Part shown: piece by piece, positions 45,522-53,580 of the stretch
How positions within the stretch are numbered: position 1 is the stretch's first letter
How the letters are laid out: each line of letters starts with the position of its first letter
NCBI RefSeq assembly: GCF_002078015.1
Contig: NZ_LWBP01000178.1
Location: 1 to 64,000 of the forward strand
Direction of reading: 5' to 3'
Source: Niastella populi
Lineage (GTDB): Bacteria; Bacteroidota; Bacteroidia; Chitinophagales; Chitinophagaceae
Length of the DNA stretch: 64,000 nucleotides
Notes under the pieces: model-generated
Told to the model about the DNA's origin: nothing
What the model saw: only the letters and a program-made list of their open reading frames with translations
Databases searched by the model: none
Position numbers and translations under genes: made by a program

Positions 45522-45989
45522 TTATACGCGGAAGTGAGCGAAAGCCTTGTTAGCTTCAGCCATACGGTGCGTGTCTTCTTTCTTTTTGTAAGCACCGCCT
45601 TCACCCTTGCTGGCTGCGATGATCTCGTTAGCCAGTTTTTCCGACATGCTGCGACCGTTTCTTTCGCGGCTGTAGCGGATCAACCACTTCATGCTGAGAG
45701 AAACCTTTCTGTCTGCACGAACTTCGGCAGGGATCTGGAAAGTAGCACCACCAATTCTACGGCTGCGTACTTCTACGGCAGGCGTAACATTGCTGAGGGC
45801 TTTTTTCCATATTTCGTACCCGTTTTCACCGGTTGTTTTAGACACGCGGTCCAATGCGGTATAGAACAGGTTGAAAGCTGTATTCTTTTTTCCTTCCCAC
45901 ATGAGGTTGTTGATGAACCTTGTCACCATCAAATCATTATACCTGGCATCAGGCGCTAAGGGAATCTTTTTGACTTTTGTCTTCCTCAT
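45522..45989 (-). CDS. rpsG: 30S ribosomal protein S7
   Basis: 155 residues. Opens [20 protein letters not shown]; the beta-hairpin [19 protein letters not shown] contacts the E-site tRNA. Primary 16S rRNA-binding protein that nucleates the 30S head. Follows rpsL with a 29-bp spacer, forming a two-gene unit closed by the hairpin at 45473-45494. Confidence 0.98.
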   Translation of the reverse strand: MRKTKVKKIPLAPDARYNDLMVTRFINNLMWEGKKNTAFNLFYTALDRVSKTTGENGYEIWKKALSNVTPAVEVRSRRIGGATFQIPAEVRADRKVSLSMKWLIRYSRERNGRSMSEKLANEIIAASKGEGGAYKKKEDTHRMAEANKAFAHFRV

Positions 45990-46018
45990 TTATAAAAATT
46001 TGTAGAGCGTCTTACTAA

Positions 46019-46399
46019 TTATTTTTTAGCCTTTTCCTTTTTAGTTCCGTATTTGGAACGGCTTTGTTTACGGTCTTTAACACCTGCAGTATCAAGGCTA
46101 CCGCGAACGATGTGGTAACGTACACCTGGTAAGTCTTTCACACGACCACCGCGCACCAGCACAATTGAGTGCTCCTGCAGGTTGTGACCTTCACCGGGGA
46201 TGTAGGCAATCACCTCAACTTTGTTTGTTAAACGAACTTTAGCCACTTTGCGCAAAGCTGAGTTAGGCTTTTTAGGAGTGGTTGTATAAACACGGGTGCA
46301 CACACCACGACGGAAAGGACAGGAGTCTAAAGCTCTTGACTTGCTTTTAGCCTTAATGATTTCTCTTCCTTTTCTTACCAATTGTTGTATAGTAGGCAT
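46019..46399 (-). CDS. rpsL: 30S ribosomal protein S12
   Basis: 126 residues. Decoding-centre protein. The streptomycin-associated loops read [18 protein letters not shown] and [17 protein letters not shown], with the usual Lys at the resistance positions as far as can be seen. First gene of the rpsL-rpsG unit; promoter box at 46425-46432. Confidence 0.98.
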   Translation of the reverse strand: MPTIQQLVRKGREIIKAKSKSRALDSCPFRRGVCTRVYTTTPKKPNSALRKVAKVRLTNKVEVIAYIPGEGHNLQEHSIVLVRGGRVKDLPGVRYHIVRGSLDTAGVKDRKQSRSKYGTKKEKAKK

Positions 46400-46424
46400 T
46401 CTGAACCTTTTGATTTTGGGACGG

Positions 46425-46432
46425 CAAAGTTA
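46425..46432 (-). promoter_or_regulatory. Bacteroidota -7 box (TAACTTTG) of rpsL
   Basis: Perfect TAnnTTTG on the minus strand, 25 bp before the rpsL ATG. It starts the rpsL-rpsG unit. Confidence 0.65.
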
Positions 46433-46563
46433 AGCGGATAAAATTTATAACCAAAAAAATCACGTTCATTTTTCCCGGATAATGTGGATAAACCACCCGG
46501 TTCGTGCAAAATAAACGGAAAACGAGGAATTTTACCCGTAAAAATCATTCAAAAATGGTCAAA

Positions 46564-46588
46564 AAAGACCTCCGGCGGGGAGGTCTTA
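46564..46588 (-). terminator. Intrinsic terminator of ilvE
   Basis: AAGACCTCC pairs with GGAGGTCTT around a short G-rich loop; six A upstream on the plus strand (46561-46566) give a U-run at the end of the minus-strand transcript. About 20 bp past the ilvE stop. Confidence 0.8.
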
Positions 46589-46607
46589 TCCAAATATTAT
46601 TTAATGC

Positions 46608-47672
46608 TTACACACTGACCATCCACCCGTATTTATCCGGGGCATGACCTTCGCGAATGGCATCGAGGCGGTTTTTGATCTCCGCGGTCACCGTAAATTT
46701 TTGCGTGTCGAAGCTCATGGCAAAATCCTTGTACTTCAGTTCCCGGATCAGCGAAACGGTGGCGGCGGTACCCGTACCAAACACTTCGCGCAGTTCCCCG
46801 GCCTTATAGGCTTCTATCAACATATCGATCGACACGGGCCTTTCTTCCACCTTAAGCCCCATTTCTTCCAAAATGGTCATTACGCTGTCGCGGGTTACGC
46901 CTGCCAGAATGGTGCCCGGCGTCAGATCGGGCGTAACCGCCGTATCCCCGATCACAAAGAAAACGTTCATGGTGCCGGCTTCCTGTACATATTTATGCTC
47001 ATATACATCGGTCCATAAAACCTGGTCGAACCCCTGCTTTTTGGCCTGGGCCGTCACATACATGGCCGAACCGTAGTTGCCGGCGGCCTTGGCCTGCCCT
47101 ACCCCACCCGGGGCGGCACGGGTATAAGTTTCTTCTACCTTTATACGCATGGGCGTACTGTAGTAAGGGCCCGTGGGCGCCAAAATGATCATGAACTTAT
47201 AATTTTCCGAAGGGCGCACACCGATCATTTCGTCTGAAGAGAACATGAACGGGCGAATGTACAGCGAGTGGTCGTGCATGGCGGGGATCCAGTTGCTGTC
47301 AAGTGCAATCAGTTGCCGCATACCTTCGATAAAGATATCTTCAGGCACAGTAGGCATCTCCATGCGGGCGGCAGATAAATTGAATCGTTTATAATTGTCA
47401 TATGGCCTGAAAATAAATGCCTCACCTGCCTCATTCTTATAGGCTTTTATGCCTTCGAAAATGGACTGCCCGTAATGTAGGGCGGCCAGTGAAGGGCTTA
47501 CCATCAGCGGCTGGTAGGGCTTTATTTCAACATTTTTCCATTCACCATTGATGTAATCCGCTTCCAGCATGTGATCGGTAAAGGTTCGGCCAAACGGAAT
47601 GTCTTTGAGCGTAATTTCAGGTAACCTGCTACGTTCAACTTTTGTAACAGGGATACTATAAGCTTCAACCAT
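46608..47672 (-). CDS. ilvE: Branched-chain amino acid aminotransferase
   Basis: 354 residues from the ATG at 47672 (MVEAYSIPVTKVERSRLPEI). PLP-dependent fold type IV (class IV aminotransferase). Visible landmarks are EGIKAYKNEAGEAFIFRPYD, the lysine region ARAAPGGVGQAKAAGNYG (Lys Schiff base) and EVFGTGTAATVSLI. Interconverts valine, leucine and isoleucine with their 2-oxo acids. The frame extends 129 bases upstream to 47801 without support. The gene is divergent from the HolD-like gene with a spacing of about 130 bp. Confidence 0.95.
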   Translation of the reverse strand: MVEAYSIPVTKVERSRLPEITLKDIPFGRTFTDHMLEADYINGEWKNVEIKPYQPLMVSPSLAALHYGQSIFEGIKAYKNEAGEAFIFRPYDNYKRFNLSAARMEMPTVPEDIFIEGMRQLIALDSNWIPAMHDHSLYIRPFMFSSDEMIGVRPSENYKFMIILAPTGPYYSTPMRIKVEETYTRAAPGGVGQAKAAGNYGSAMYVTAQAKKQGFDQVLWTDVYEHKYVQEAGTMNVFFVIGDTAVTPDLTPGTILAGVTRDSVMTILEEMGLKVEERPVSIDMLIEAYKAGELREVFGTGTAATVSLIRELKYKDFAMSFDTQKFTVTAEIKNRLDAIREGHAPDKYGWMVSV

Positions 47673-47802
47673 AATCAAGTATTTTTGAGCCGCAAATAAA
47701 CAAATAAACTTTGGGGCTGTCAAATAAATTACTAACAAGTGTTCGTATAACAGTTTGCGCCTGATTACCGATATTTGTTTGATTAGGAATCTATTGCACA
47801 AA

Positions 47803-48411
47803 ATGAGCTTATCTAATATAAAATTACCGGGCTTTGTAATTGCCGATCTGTACCGGAATACGCTGATCCAGCCTTCGGCTGCCGATGGGTTTCAGCCGCT
47901 TCCGGAAACAGCGGTTGCCGAACCCGGGCCGGCAGCGGTTGAAAAACAACCTGTTGCCAAGCCACCGGTACAGGAACCAGTTACAGCCAAAACGCCCGGT
48001 TTGGCCGATCTGCCGCCTTATAAGATCCTTGGGAATAATAAAAAACAGATCACTGTCGTGGTAAACTGCCCGCAAGACGTTTTTGTTCCAGAAGGCGACC
48101 TGCAGTTCCTGACAAAAATGCTCGACGCCTGTAAGCTGAACATGGCCGATGTGGCCATCGTAAACCATGCCACCGCCGCGGTAACCATCGACAGGGTGAA
48201 AGTTCAGTTACAGCCCCGGTTCCTGTTGTTATTTGGGGTAGAACCTGATGAAATTCAGCTTCCTATAAATTTTCCGGCGTTCAAGGAGCAACCTTATGCC
48301 GGTACAACCTACCTGTTTACACCGGCGCTTAGCCAGTTGAACCAGGATACCGATGTGGCAAAAGGATTGAAGAAGAAGTTGTGGGAATGTTTGAAACGGA
48401 TGTTTTTATAG
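47803..48411 (+). CDS. Hypothetical protein with HolD (DNA polymerase III psi)-like organisation
   Basis: 202 residues from the ATG at 47803 (MSLSNIKLPGFVIADLYRN). A Pro/Ala/Glu-rich linker (about 35-75) connects an N-terminal peptide LPGFVIADLYRNTLI to a small alpha/beta domain. That domain reads ITVVVNCPQD, LQFLTKMLDACKLNMADVAI, PRFLLLFGVEPDEIQL, then TTYLFTPALSQLNQ and a final basic helix. The order of strand-helix-strand and the PAL..L motif followed by a C-terminal helix match E. coli HolD (psi) in my reading, and the detached N-terminal peptide could be the clamp-loader or SSB-linked contact. This is inference; residue identity is low. Confidence 0.5.
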   Translation: MSLSNIKLPGFVIADLYRNTLIQPSAADGFQPLPETAVAEPGPAAVEKQPVAKPPVQEPVTAKTPGLADLPPYKILGNNKKQITVVVNCPQDVFVPEGDLQFLTKMLDACKLNMADVAIVNHATAAVTIDRVKVQLQPRFLLLFGVEPDEIQLPINFPAFKEQPYAGTTYLFTPALSQLNQDTDVAKGLKKKLWECLKRMFL

Positions 48412-48481
48412 CCAATGTGATAATTTGATAATATGCTAATGTGATAATGAAATACATCCATTAGTTGATATATCGTTAATA

Positions 48482-49072
48482 ATGAAACTAATTTTCGCTA
48501 CCAATAATCAACATAAAGTCGAAGAAATTCAGGCAGCGATCGGCGATCAGCTTGAAGTGATCAGCCTTAAACAGGCCGGTATCGATATCGATATTCCCGA
48601 ACCGCACGATACGCTGGAAGCAAACGCTTCTGAAAAATCGCGCACCATTCACCAGCTTACCGGCGGGCATTGCTTCAGCGAGGATACGGGGCTCGAAGTG
48701 GAAGCCCTGAACGGCGAACCCGGCGTTAAAAGCGCCCGTTATGCCGGGGAGGATAAAGCTTTCGACAAAAATGTGGAGAAATTATTGAATAAACTGGGCA
48801 ATTCAGATCACAGGAAAGCGCGTTTTCGTACGGTAATTTCGCTGATCTGGGAAGGAAAGGAATGGCTTTTTGAAGGCATTTGTGAAGGCGTGATCACCCG
48901 GGAACCAGCAGGTACGGGTGGTTTTGGCTACGACCCGGTGTTTATACCGGCCGGCGGCGACCGCACTTTTGCCCAAATGACCATGGCCGAAAAGAACGGG
49001 ATCAGTCATCGCAAAAAAGCAGCTGCTAAACTTGTACTATTTTTGCAGGAACAGGTACTGAAAACACGATAG
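48482..49072 (+). CDS. Non-canonical purine NTP pyrophosphatase (RdgB/HAM1 family)
   Basis: 196 residues. Hydrolyses ITP, dITP and XTP to monophosphates, keeping deaminated purines out of DNA and RNA. Substrate/metal motifs: FATNNQHKVEEI, FSEDTGLEVEALNGEPGVKS and GTGGFGYDPVFIP, and SHRKKAA at the C-terminus. It lies 70 bp downstream of the HolD-like gene on the same strand with TGATAATATGCTAATG-type words between, so the two may be co-transcribed. Confidence 0.95.
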   Translation: MKLIFATNNQHKVEEIQAAIGDQLEVISLKQAGIDIDIPEPHDTLEANASEKSRTIHQLTGGHCFSEDTGLEVEALNGEPGVKSARYAGEDKAFDKNVEKLLNKLGNSDHRKARFRTVISLIWEGKEWLFEGICEGVITREPAGTGGFGYDPVFIPAGGDRTFAQMTMAEKNGISHRKKAAAKLVLFLQEQVLKTR

Positions 49073-49074
49073 TT

Positions 49075-49196
49075 TAACGCTTAAGGCTAAAGGCTTAACA
49101 CGCAACGCAGCTTCCCAAAACGGGTTCTTCTCGAATATTCTGGAACAGCCCGAAATCCGGGGTGCAGCGTTCAGGGTTCAGCATTTAGCGTTTTAC
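49075..49196. repeat. Word-built inverted spacer (AGCGTTTAGCGTT type)
   Basis: TTAACGCTTAAGGCTAAAGGC, ACACGCAACGCAGC words on the left face GCAGCGTTCAGGGTTCAGC and ATTTAGCGTTTTAC on the right, imperfect reverse complements about 70 bp apart. Same vocabulary as the rplN-rplX spacer. Confidence 0.65.
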
Positions 49197-49220
49197 TTTT
49201 AAATATTAGATTAAAATTTT

Positions 49221-49799
49221 TTGGAGCCAAAAAGCAACTATACGATTTCTGAATCCGACTTAATAAAAGGATGTATCGCCGGAGAAAGGCGCATGCAGGA
49301 AGAATTGTATCACCGCTTTTCTCCCAAAATGTACGCGGTATGTTTGCGATATGCCAGCAATGTAGAGGATGCACAGGATCTGCTGCAGGAAGGTTTCATT
49401 AAAATCTACAGGAACTTACACCATTTCAGGGCAGAAGGCTCCTTCGAAGGCTGGATCAGGCGGGTATTTGTAAATACCTCAATTGAACATTTCCGGAAGA
49501 AATCGACCAAATTGTCGATGGTTACCGAAAAGGAAGAGGGAACGATTGAAGATACCGACATAACCGCCCTTGAAAGCCTGGCAGAAAAAGACATTATAAA
49601 AATTGTTCAGGAATTATCACCCGGCTACCGGGCAGTATTCAACCTGTACGTGGTAGAGGGGTATTCGCATAAAGAGATCGGTGATATGCTGGGAATAAGT
49701 GAAGGAACCAGCAAATCGCAACTGGCGCGGGCCAAATCAGTTTTACAAAAAAAGGTCGCTCAATATTTAAGCGACACACAAAAATCCTACACCCGGTAA
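49221..49799 (+). CDS. ECF-type RNA polymerase sigma factor
   Basis: 192 residues starting at TTG (49221); the next in-frame ATG is 24 codons later and would cut into region 2. Region 2 contains FSPKMYAVCLRYASNVEDAQ followed by DLLQEGFIKIYRNLHHF, and region 4 contains GYSHKEIGDMLGISEGTSKS with QLARAKSVLQKKV. It directs RNA polymerase to a specific regulon, unknown here. The next gene starts 8 bp downstream and encodes a single-pass membrane protein that is a likely anti-sigma factor. Confidence 0.92.
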   Translation: MEPKSNYTISESDLIKGCIAGERRMQEELYHRFSPKMYAVCLRYASNVEDAQDLLQEGFIKIYRNLHHFRAEGSFEGWIRRVFVNTSIEHFRKKSTKLSMVTEKEEGTIEDTDITALESLAEKDIIKIVQELSPGYRAVFNLYVVEGYSHKEIGDMLGISEGTSKSQLARAKSVLQKKVAQYLSDTQKSYTR

Positions 49800-49807
49800 C
49801 CGTAAAT

Positions 49808-50845
49808 ATGGCAACGAATATTAAACATACGCTCTATAACCTGGAAGTTCCGCCTCCACCCGGCGTATGGCCTCACATTGAGTCGAGGCTCGATGCTGAA
49901 TTTGATGCCGCTGAACTTCCCGTTGCACAAAAAATGCACGATATTTCGGTAACGCCGCCCCCCGGCGTATGGGCCGATATTACCGTCCAACTGGATACGG
50001 AATTAAAGGCAGATGAAGCTTCCGTTGGCCAAAAAATGTATGAGCTGCTTGTAACGCCGCCCGCAGCCGTTTGGAAAAAGATCGCCGCCCGCTTACCCCG
50101 GCAACCTGCCAAAAAAGAAGGCCGGCTTATTTCCATGCATAGCCGTAAAGCCATTGCCGCCGCCGCTGCCATGGTTTTACTTGCCATCGGCGCCTGGTAT
50201 TTTTCAGCCAAAAACAATTCAACTGATATCGCCACCGTAACGCCGCAGGAGCAACCCTCACCTGTCAGTGACCGCTCCCCGGCCCGGTTACGCACCATGG
50301 ATACTGAAATTGGCGAACGCCCGGTTGAGCGGGAACAGCTGAGCCAAAAGCCGCTGGCTGCTTTAACCGATGTAGAAACCAACATCATTAACCGGAAATA
50401 CGGCAACCGCCATGGCGCCCGCCGTACTGCCTGGTACGATTATCAGCCCATAGCCACCAGCTATTCAGGTATGGATGATGTGCAGGTCGATTTCACGGAG
50501 AACAACAACCCAACGGTTGAGGCCCCGCTTATCCGCGATGCCAAAGGCCAGGTCATCCTTGATAAAAAACTCATTTCACCCGATGATTGTTATATCACCG
50601 TTACCAGCCCCAACGGTGAACAAACCCGTATTTCTTCCAAATTCCTGCATATCATCAGCGCCATCAACCAGGATGTGGAACCGCAGGATGAGTTCGACCT
50701 CATGACCCGCGAAAGCAGCCTGTGGAAGATCCGCTTCAGCGAATGGAAAGAAAAATTCCTGCATCAGGCATCCTTCGTTCCTACCGCTACCAGTTTTACC
50801 GACATTCTCGAATTGAGAGATCTGTTGGTTGCGGATGAGGAATAA
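49808..50845 (+). CDS. Membrane-anchored anti-sigma-like protein with three PPPGVW repeats
   Basis: 345 residues. The first 90 contain three copies of a roughly 40-residue repeat, each with PPPGVW or PPAAVW followed by an amphipathic helix (about residues 13-31, 51-70 and 88-100). One membrane segment (AIAAAAAMVLLAIGAWYF, about 119-136) follows, so the repeats are cytoplasmic and the rest (about 140-345, Arg/Asp-rich, unrecognised) is periplasmic. Placement 8 bp after an ECF sigma gene suggests the repeats hold the sigma factor. No zinc-binding anti-sigma (HxxxCxxC) motif is present, so this would be a different type. Confidence 0.7.
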   Translation: MATNIKHTLYNLEVPPPPGVWPHIESRLDAEFDAAELPVAQKMHDISVTPPPGVWADITVQLDTELKADEASVGQKMYELLVTPPAAVWKKIAARLPRQPAKKEGRLISMHSRKAIAAAAAMVLLAIGAWYFSAKNNSTDIATVTPQEQPSPVSDRSPARLRTMDTEIGERPVEREQLSQKPLAALTDVETNIINRKYGNRHGARRTAWYDYQPIATSYSGMDDVQVDFTENNNPTVEAPLIRDAKGQVILDKKLISPDDCYITVTSPNGEQTRISSKFLHIISAINQDVEPQDEFDLMTRESSLWKIRFSEWKEKFLHQASFVPTATSFTDILELRDLLVADEE

Positions 50846-50889
50846 AATGAGAAATGAAGCATTAGAAAGGAGCAATACTCTAATAAACC

Positions 50890-51321
50890 ATGGCCAGAAT
50901 AAAAGTTGAACTACCTGAGCAATTCACATTTTCCACCGCCATCCCTGTACGCATTACCGATCTTAACTACGGTAAACATGTTGGCAACGACACCATTCTC
51001 TCTATGATCCATGAAGCGCGGGTACAATACCTGAGGCAACTGGGCTATGGCGAACTCGATCTGGCGGGCGTTGGGCTCATCATGAGCGATGTGGCCATCG
51101 AATTCAAAAGCGAACTGTTCTATGGCGATGAAGTGCTCGTTTCCGTAAAAGCGGGCGACTTTTCAAAAATATCTTTCGACCTGTATTATAAACTCGAAAA
51201 ACGCGCCGGCGACAAAACCGTACCGGTAGCCGTTGCCAAAACCGGCATGGTTTGTTACGATTACAGTAAAAAGAAAGTTACTGCCATCCCAACAGAGGTT
51301 GTTGAAAAATTGAAACTTTGA
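50890..51321 (+). CDS. Hot-dog thioesterase (4-hydroxybenzoyl-CoA thioesterase/YbgC-like)
   Basis: 143 residues. Single hot-dog domain with TDLNYGKHVGNDTILSMIHE, in which an Asn or Asp aligned with the YbgC catalytic Asp can be seen in the NYGKHVGND loop. Family members hydrolyse short or aryl acyl-CoA thioesters. Substrate unknown. Third gene in a row on the plus strand after the sigma/anti-sigma-like pair, with 44 bp of spacing. Confidence 0.85.
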   Translation: MARIKVELPEQFTFSTAIPVRITDLNYGKHVGNDTILSMIHEARVQYLRQLGYGELDLAGVGLIMSDVAIEFKSELFYGDEVLVSVKAGDFSKISFDLYYKLEKRAGDKTVPVAVAKTGMVCYDYSKKKVTAIPTEVVEKLKL

Positions 51322-51461
51322 TCAATATGGCATGAAGGCATAGAGGCAACGAGAAAAGTTGGAAAGCCAAAACATCAAACGCCAGTGGGCTTAACGAAAA
51401 TTGCATTTGCTTATAGCTTGCTGCTTGAAGCTGTTTTTAGCATTCATGCATAACTGTATTC

Positions 51462-51541
51462 CATTAGCACATTAGCAAATCAGCACATTAGCATATTCAG
51501 CTGTATTCCATTATCACATTATCGAATTATCACATTATCAC
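51462..51541. repeat. Word-built spacer (CATTAGCACATTAGC / ATTATCACATTATC type)
   Basis: CCATTAGCACATTAGCAAATC is followed by AGCACATTAGCATATTC and then ATTATCACATTATCGAATTA with further copies. It lies between convergent genes. The stretch 51322-51537 contains no gene. Confidence 0.7.
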
Positions 51542-52272
51542 ATTGACCAGATCCTCCAACTTTCCTCCGCCTGAATAATAAGCATATCATGCCCGTTTTT
51601 GATAGCAGCCCCCTGCTCCTCCCCTTTTTGCAGAAATAAGGTCTTATCAGGATTATAAACCAGATCGAACAGGTAATGCTTTGGCGTAAGCGCCTGGTAA
51701 GGCAACGCCGGGCATTCATTGACGTTGGGGTACATGCCGAGCGGACTGGTATTGATGATCACCTCATGTTCTTGTATAACGGTTTCATCAACCTGCTGGT
51801 ACGAGAGTTGTCGGGCGTTACCTGGTGTGCGGGATACTTCATAAAAGGCGATGCCCAGTTTATCAAGCACATAATGCACGGCTTTGGCAGCGCCGCCGGT
51901 GCCCAGCACCAGCGCCTTCCTGTGATGCGGCTGCAACAAAGGCCGTAATGATTCTTCAAAACCAACCACATCGGTATTGTGGCCGGTGAGCATACCATTT
52001 TCTATCCTTATGCAATTACAGGCTCCTATAGATTTGACCACATTACTTTGGGCGGAGAGAAAGGGAATTACTTTTTCCTTATAAGGGATGGTAACGTTAA
52101 GGCCGTTCAGGCCGGGTTGGCTTTGAATAAGCGCAGCAAATTCATCGATAGTTTCCAGCGGGAAATTCTCATACACGCAATCCGTGATGCCTTCCCGCCG
52201 GAACTTTTCAGTAAAATATTTCTGGGAAAATGAATGGCTTAAAGGGTAGCCAATCAAGCCATATCTTCTCAT
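51538..52272 (-). CDS. aroE: Shikimate dehydrogenase
   Basis: 244 residues, slightly shorter than the usual 270. Reduces 3-dehydroshikimate with NADPH in aromatic amino-acid synthesis. Signatures: GYPLSHSFSQKYF and NVTIPYKEKVIPFL (catalytic Lys), GHNTDVVGFEESL (Asp), VLGTGGAAKAVHYVL (NADP-binding), and INTSPLGMYPN. The C-terminus (DMLIIQAEESWRIW) is normal. Monocistronic; no other aro genes nearby. Confidence 0.95.
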   Translation of the reverse strand: MRRYGLIGYPLSHSFSQKYFTEKFRREGITDCVYENFPLETIDEFAALIQSQPGLNGLNVTIPYKEKVIPFLSAQSNVVKSIGACNCIRIENGMLTGHNTDVVGFEESLRPLLQPHHRKALVLGTGGAAKAVHYVLDKLGIAFYEVSRTPGNARQLSYQQVDETVIQEHEVIINTSPLGMYPNVNECPALPYQALTPKHYLFDLVYNPDKTLFLQKGEEQGAAIKNGHDMLIIQAEESWRIWSM

Positions 52273-52330
52273 TGTTGAAGTGTTTAACTATTGTTTGCCC
52301 CGCTAATTTCAGTCGTGAAACGTGAAACGG

Positions 52331-52440
52331 CAAACGTGAAAGTTACCAGTTACCGGGTACCAGTTACCAGGTTCGCCTTGAAGCCGGCTGCCTGTATTTC
52401 CCGGAAACAGGGAACCGGAAACCGGTAACTGTAACCTTAT
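52331..52440. repeat. Word-built spacer (AGTTACCAGTTACC / ACCGGAAACCGG type)
   Basis: AAAGTTACCAGTTACCGGG, TACCAGTTACCAGG and, further on, GGAACCGGAAACCGGTAAC and TGTAACC. The two ends are imperfect reverse complements with an unrelated centre. Confidence 0.6.
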
Positions 52441-52470
52441 AAACGTTACATTATGAATTCATCAACCTTC

Positions 52471-53244
52471 CTACTTCTTCTCCACTCCATTCAGGAACAA
52501 ATTGAACGTATCGCCGCGCAAACCAATACGCATCGTTTCCAAAGGAATTACTTCGGTGGGTGCAATATTACCCAGGTTTACGTTACAGCCCAGCAGCTCG
52601 ATAAAATACAATTGCTGTGCTTTTTGCGGCGCTTCCCAAAGGATCTTTTCACCGGGAATTTGTGTAAGGATCTCCTGTACCAGGCCTTCACGCACTTCAC
52701 CGCTTCCGCGGTAAATACCTACGTTGCCGGCTTCACGGGCTTCGGCGATCACATACGATGAACCGGCGTCCAGTTCGGCGCGCATCAGTTCAATCCATTT
52801 GTAAGGGGGAATAATGTGGGCAGCATCTTTACTTCCAACTTCACTCAACACCGTTCCGTGCTTTGCCAGCTTTTCAATATAACCGCATTTTTCAGCGTGC
52901 GGGATATTGATAGATCCGTCGCTCACCTCCATATAAGTTATACCATAATCTTTACAAACACTGATATAATCATTGAACTGGTTACGGATCAGGAACGCCT
53001 CAAACAAAGTGCCACCAAAATAAACGGGAATGTCGTACGATTTGTAAACTTCGATCTTTTCGCGCAGGTTCGGTGTTACGAAGGATGTACCAAAGCCGAG
53101 CTTTACGATATCGATGTGGGGGTGTCCGACACTCATCATATTCTGCGCTTCCGGAATGCTCAGGCCTTTGTCCATTACCATTGTAATGCCGCTATTGCGT
53201 GGTTTCTTTATCCTTTCGGGAATCTGTGTGAGGTTAAAATTCAT
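52471..53244 (-). CDS. Phosphosulfolactate synthase (ComA-like)
   Basis: 257 residues of the ComA family, a TIM-barrel that adds sulfite to phosphoenolpyruvate to give (R)-phosphosulfolactate. Signatures: DIVKLGFGTS, YFGGTLFEAFL, YMEVSDGSI, VLSEVGSKD and, near the end, IAEAREAGNVGIY with ELLGCNVNLGNI. In methanogens this starts coenzyme M synthesis; in Bacteroidota a similar enzyme could supply sulfonate precursors, for example for sulfonolipids, but no downstream gene (ComB, ComC, cysteate lipid genes) is nearby. A promoter box lies at 53282-53289. Confidence 0.88.
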   Translation of the reverse strand: MNFNLTQIPERIKKPRNSGITMVMDKGLSIPEAQNMMSVGHPHIDIVKLGFGTSFVTPNLREKIEVYKSYDIPVYFGGTLFEAFLIRNQFNDYISVCKDYGITYMEVSDGSINIPHAEKCGYIEKLAKHGTVLSEVGSKDAAHIIPPYKWIELMRAELDAGSSYVIAEAREAGNVGIYRGSGEVREGLVQEILTQIPGEKILWEAPQKAQQLYFIELLGCNVNLGNIAPTEVIPLETMRIGLRGDTFNLFLNGVEKK

Positions 53245-53281
53245 TCCTTGTTTTTTTGTGCAACGATTTTTAAAGCAGCCG

Positions 53282-53289
53282 CAAAAATA
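53282..53289 (-). promoter_or_regulatory. Bacteroidota -7 box (TATTTTTG) of the ComA-like gene
   Basis: Perfect TAnnTTTG on the minus strand, about 38 bp before the ATG at 53244. Confidence 0.6.
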
Positions 53290-53295
53290 ATGGAA

Positions 53296-53580
53296 TCAAT
53301 TGACAATTGACAATGAGAACCAACAGGCAATAGGCAATTGGCAAAGGGCAAAACAATTAGCAAGTAACAAGTGCAAATAGACAAACCATCCACCCCGAAA
53401 AACCATCAGGCTACCAAAAGCATTTGTTAAAATGGATTTAAATTCAGCCTTTAACACAATAAAGCCGCAACAGGTTCGTGACCGGTCGCGGCTTCCATCT
53501 TTTATTTATTAGGTAGCATGCCTGCTTGCAGCGAGGCCTGCAGTATGATCTTTGCCTATTGTCTATTGCTTATTGCCTAC
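53296..53580. repeat. Word-built inverted spacer (CAATAGGCAATTGGCAAA type)
   Basis: TTGACAATTGACAATGAG, AGGCAATAGGCAATTGGC and GGCAAAACAATTAGC at 53300-53365 face TTTGCCTATTGTCTATTGC and TTATTGCCTACTTG at 53548-53580, a reverse-complement arm about 180 bp away. A potential hairpin CCGCAACAGG...CCGGTCGCGG lies between (about 53464-53492). Confidence 0.6.
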
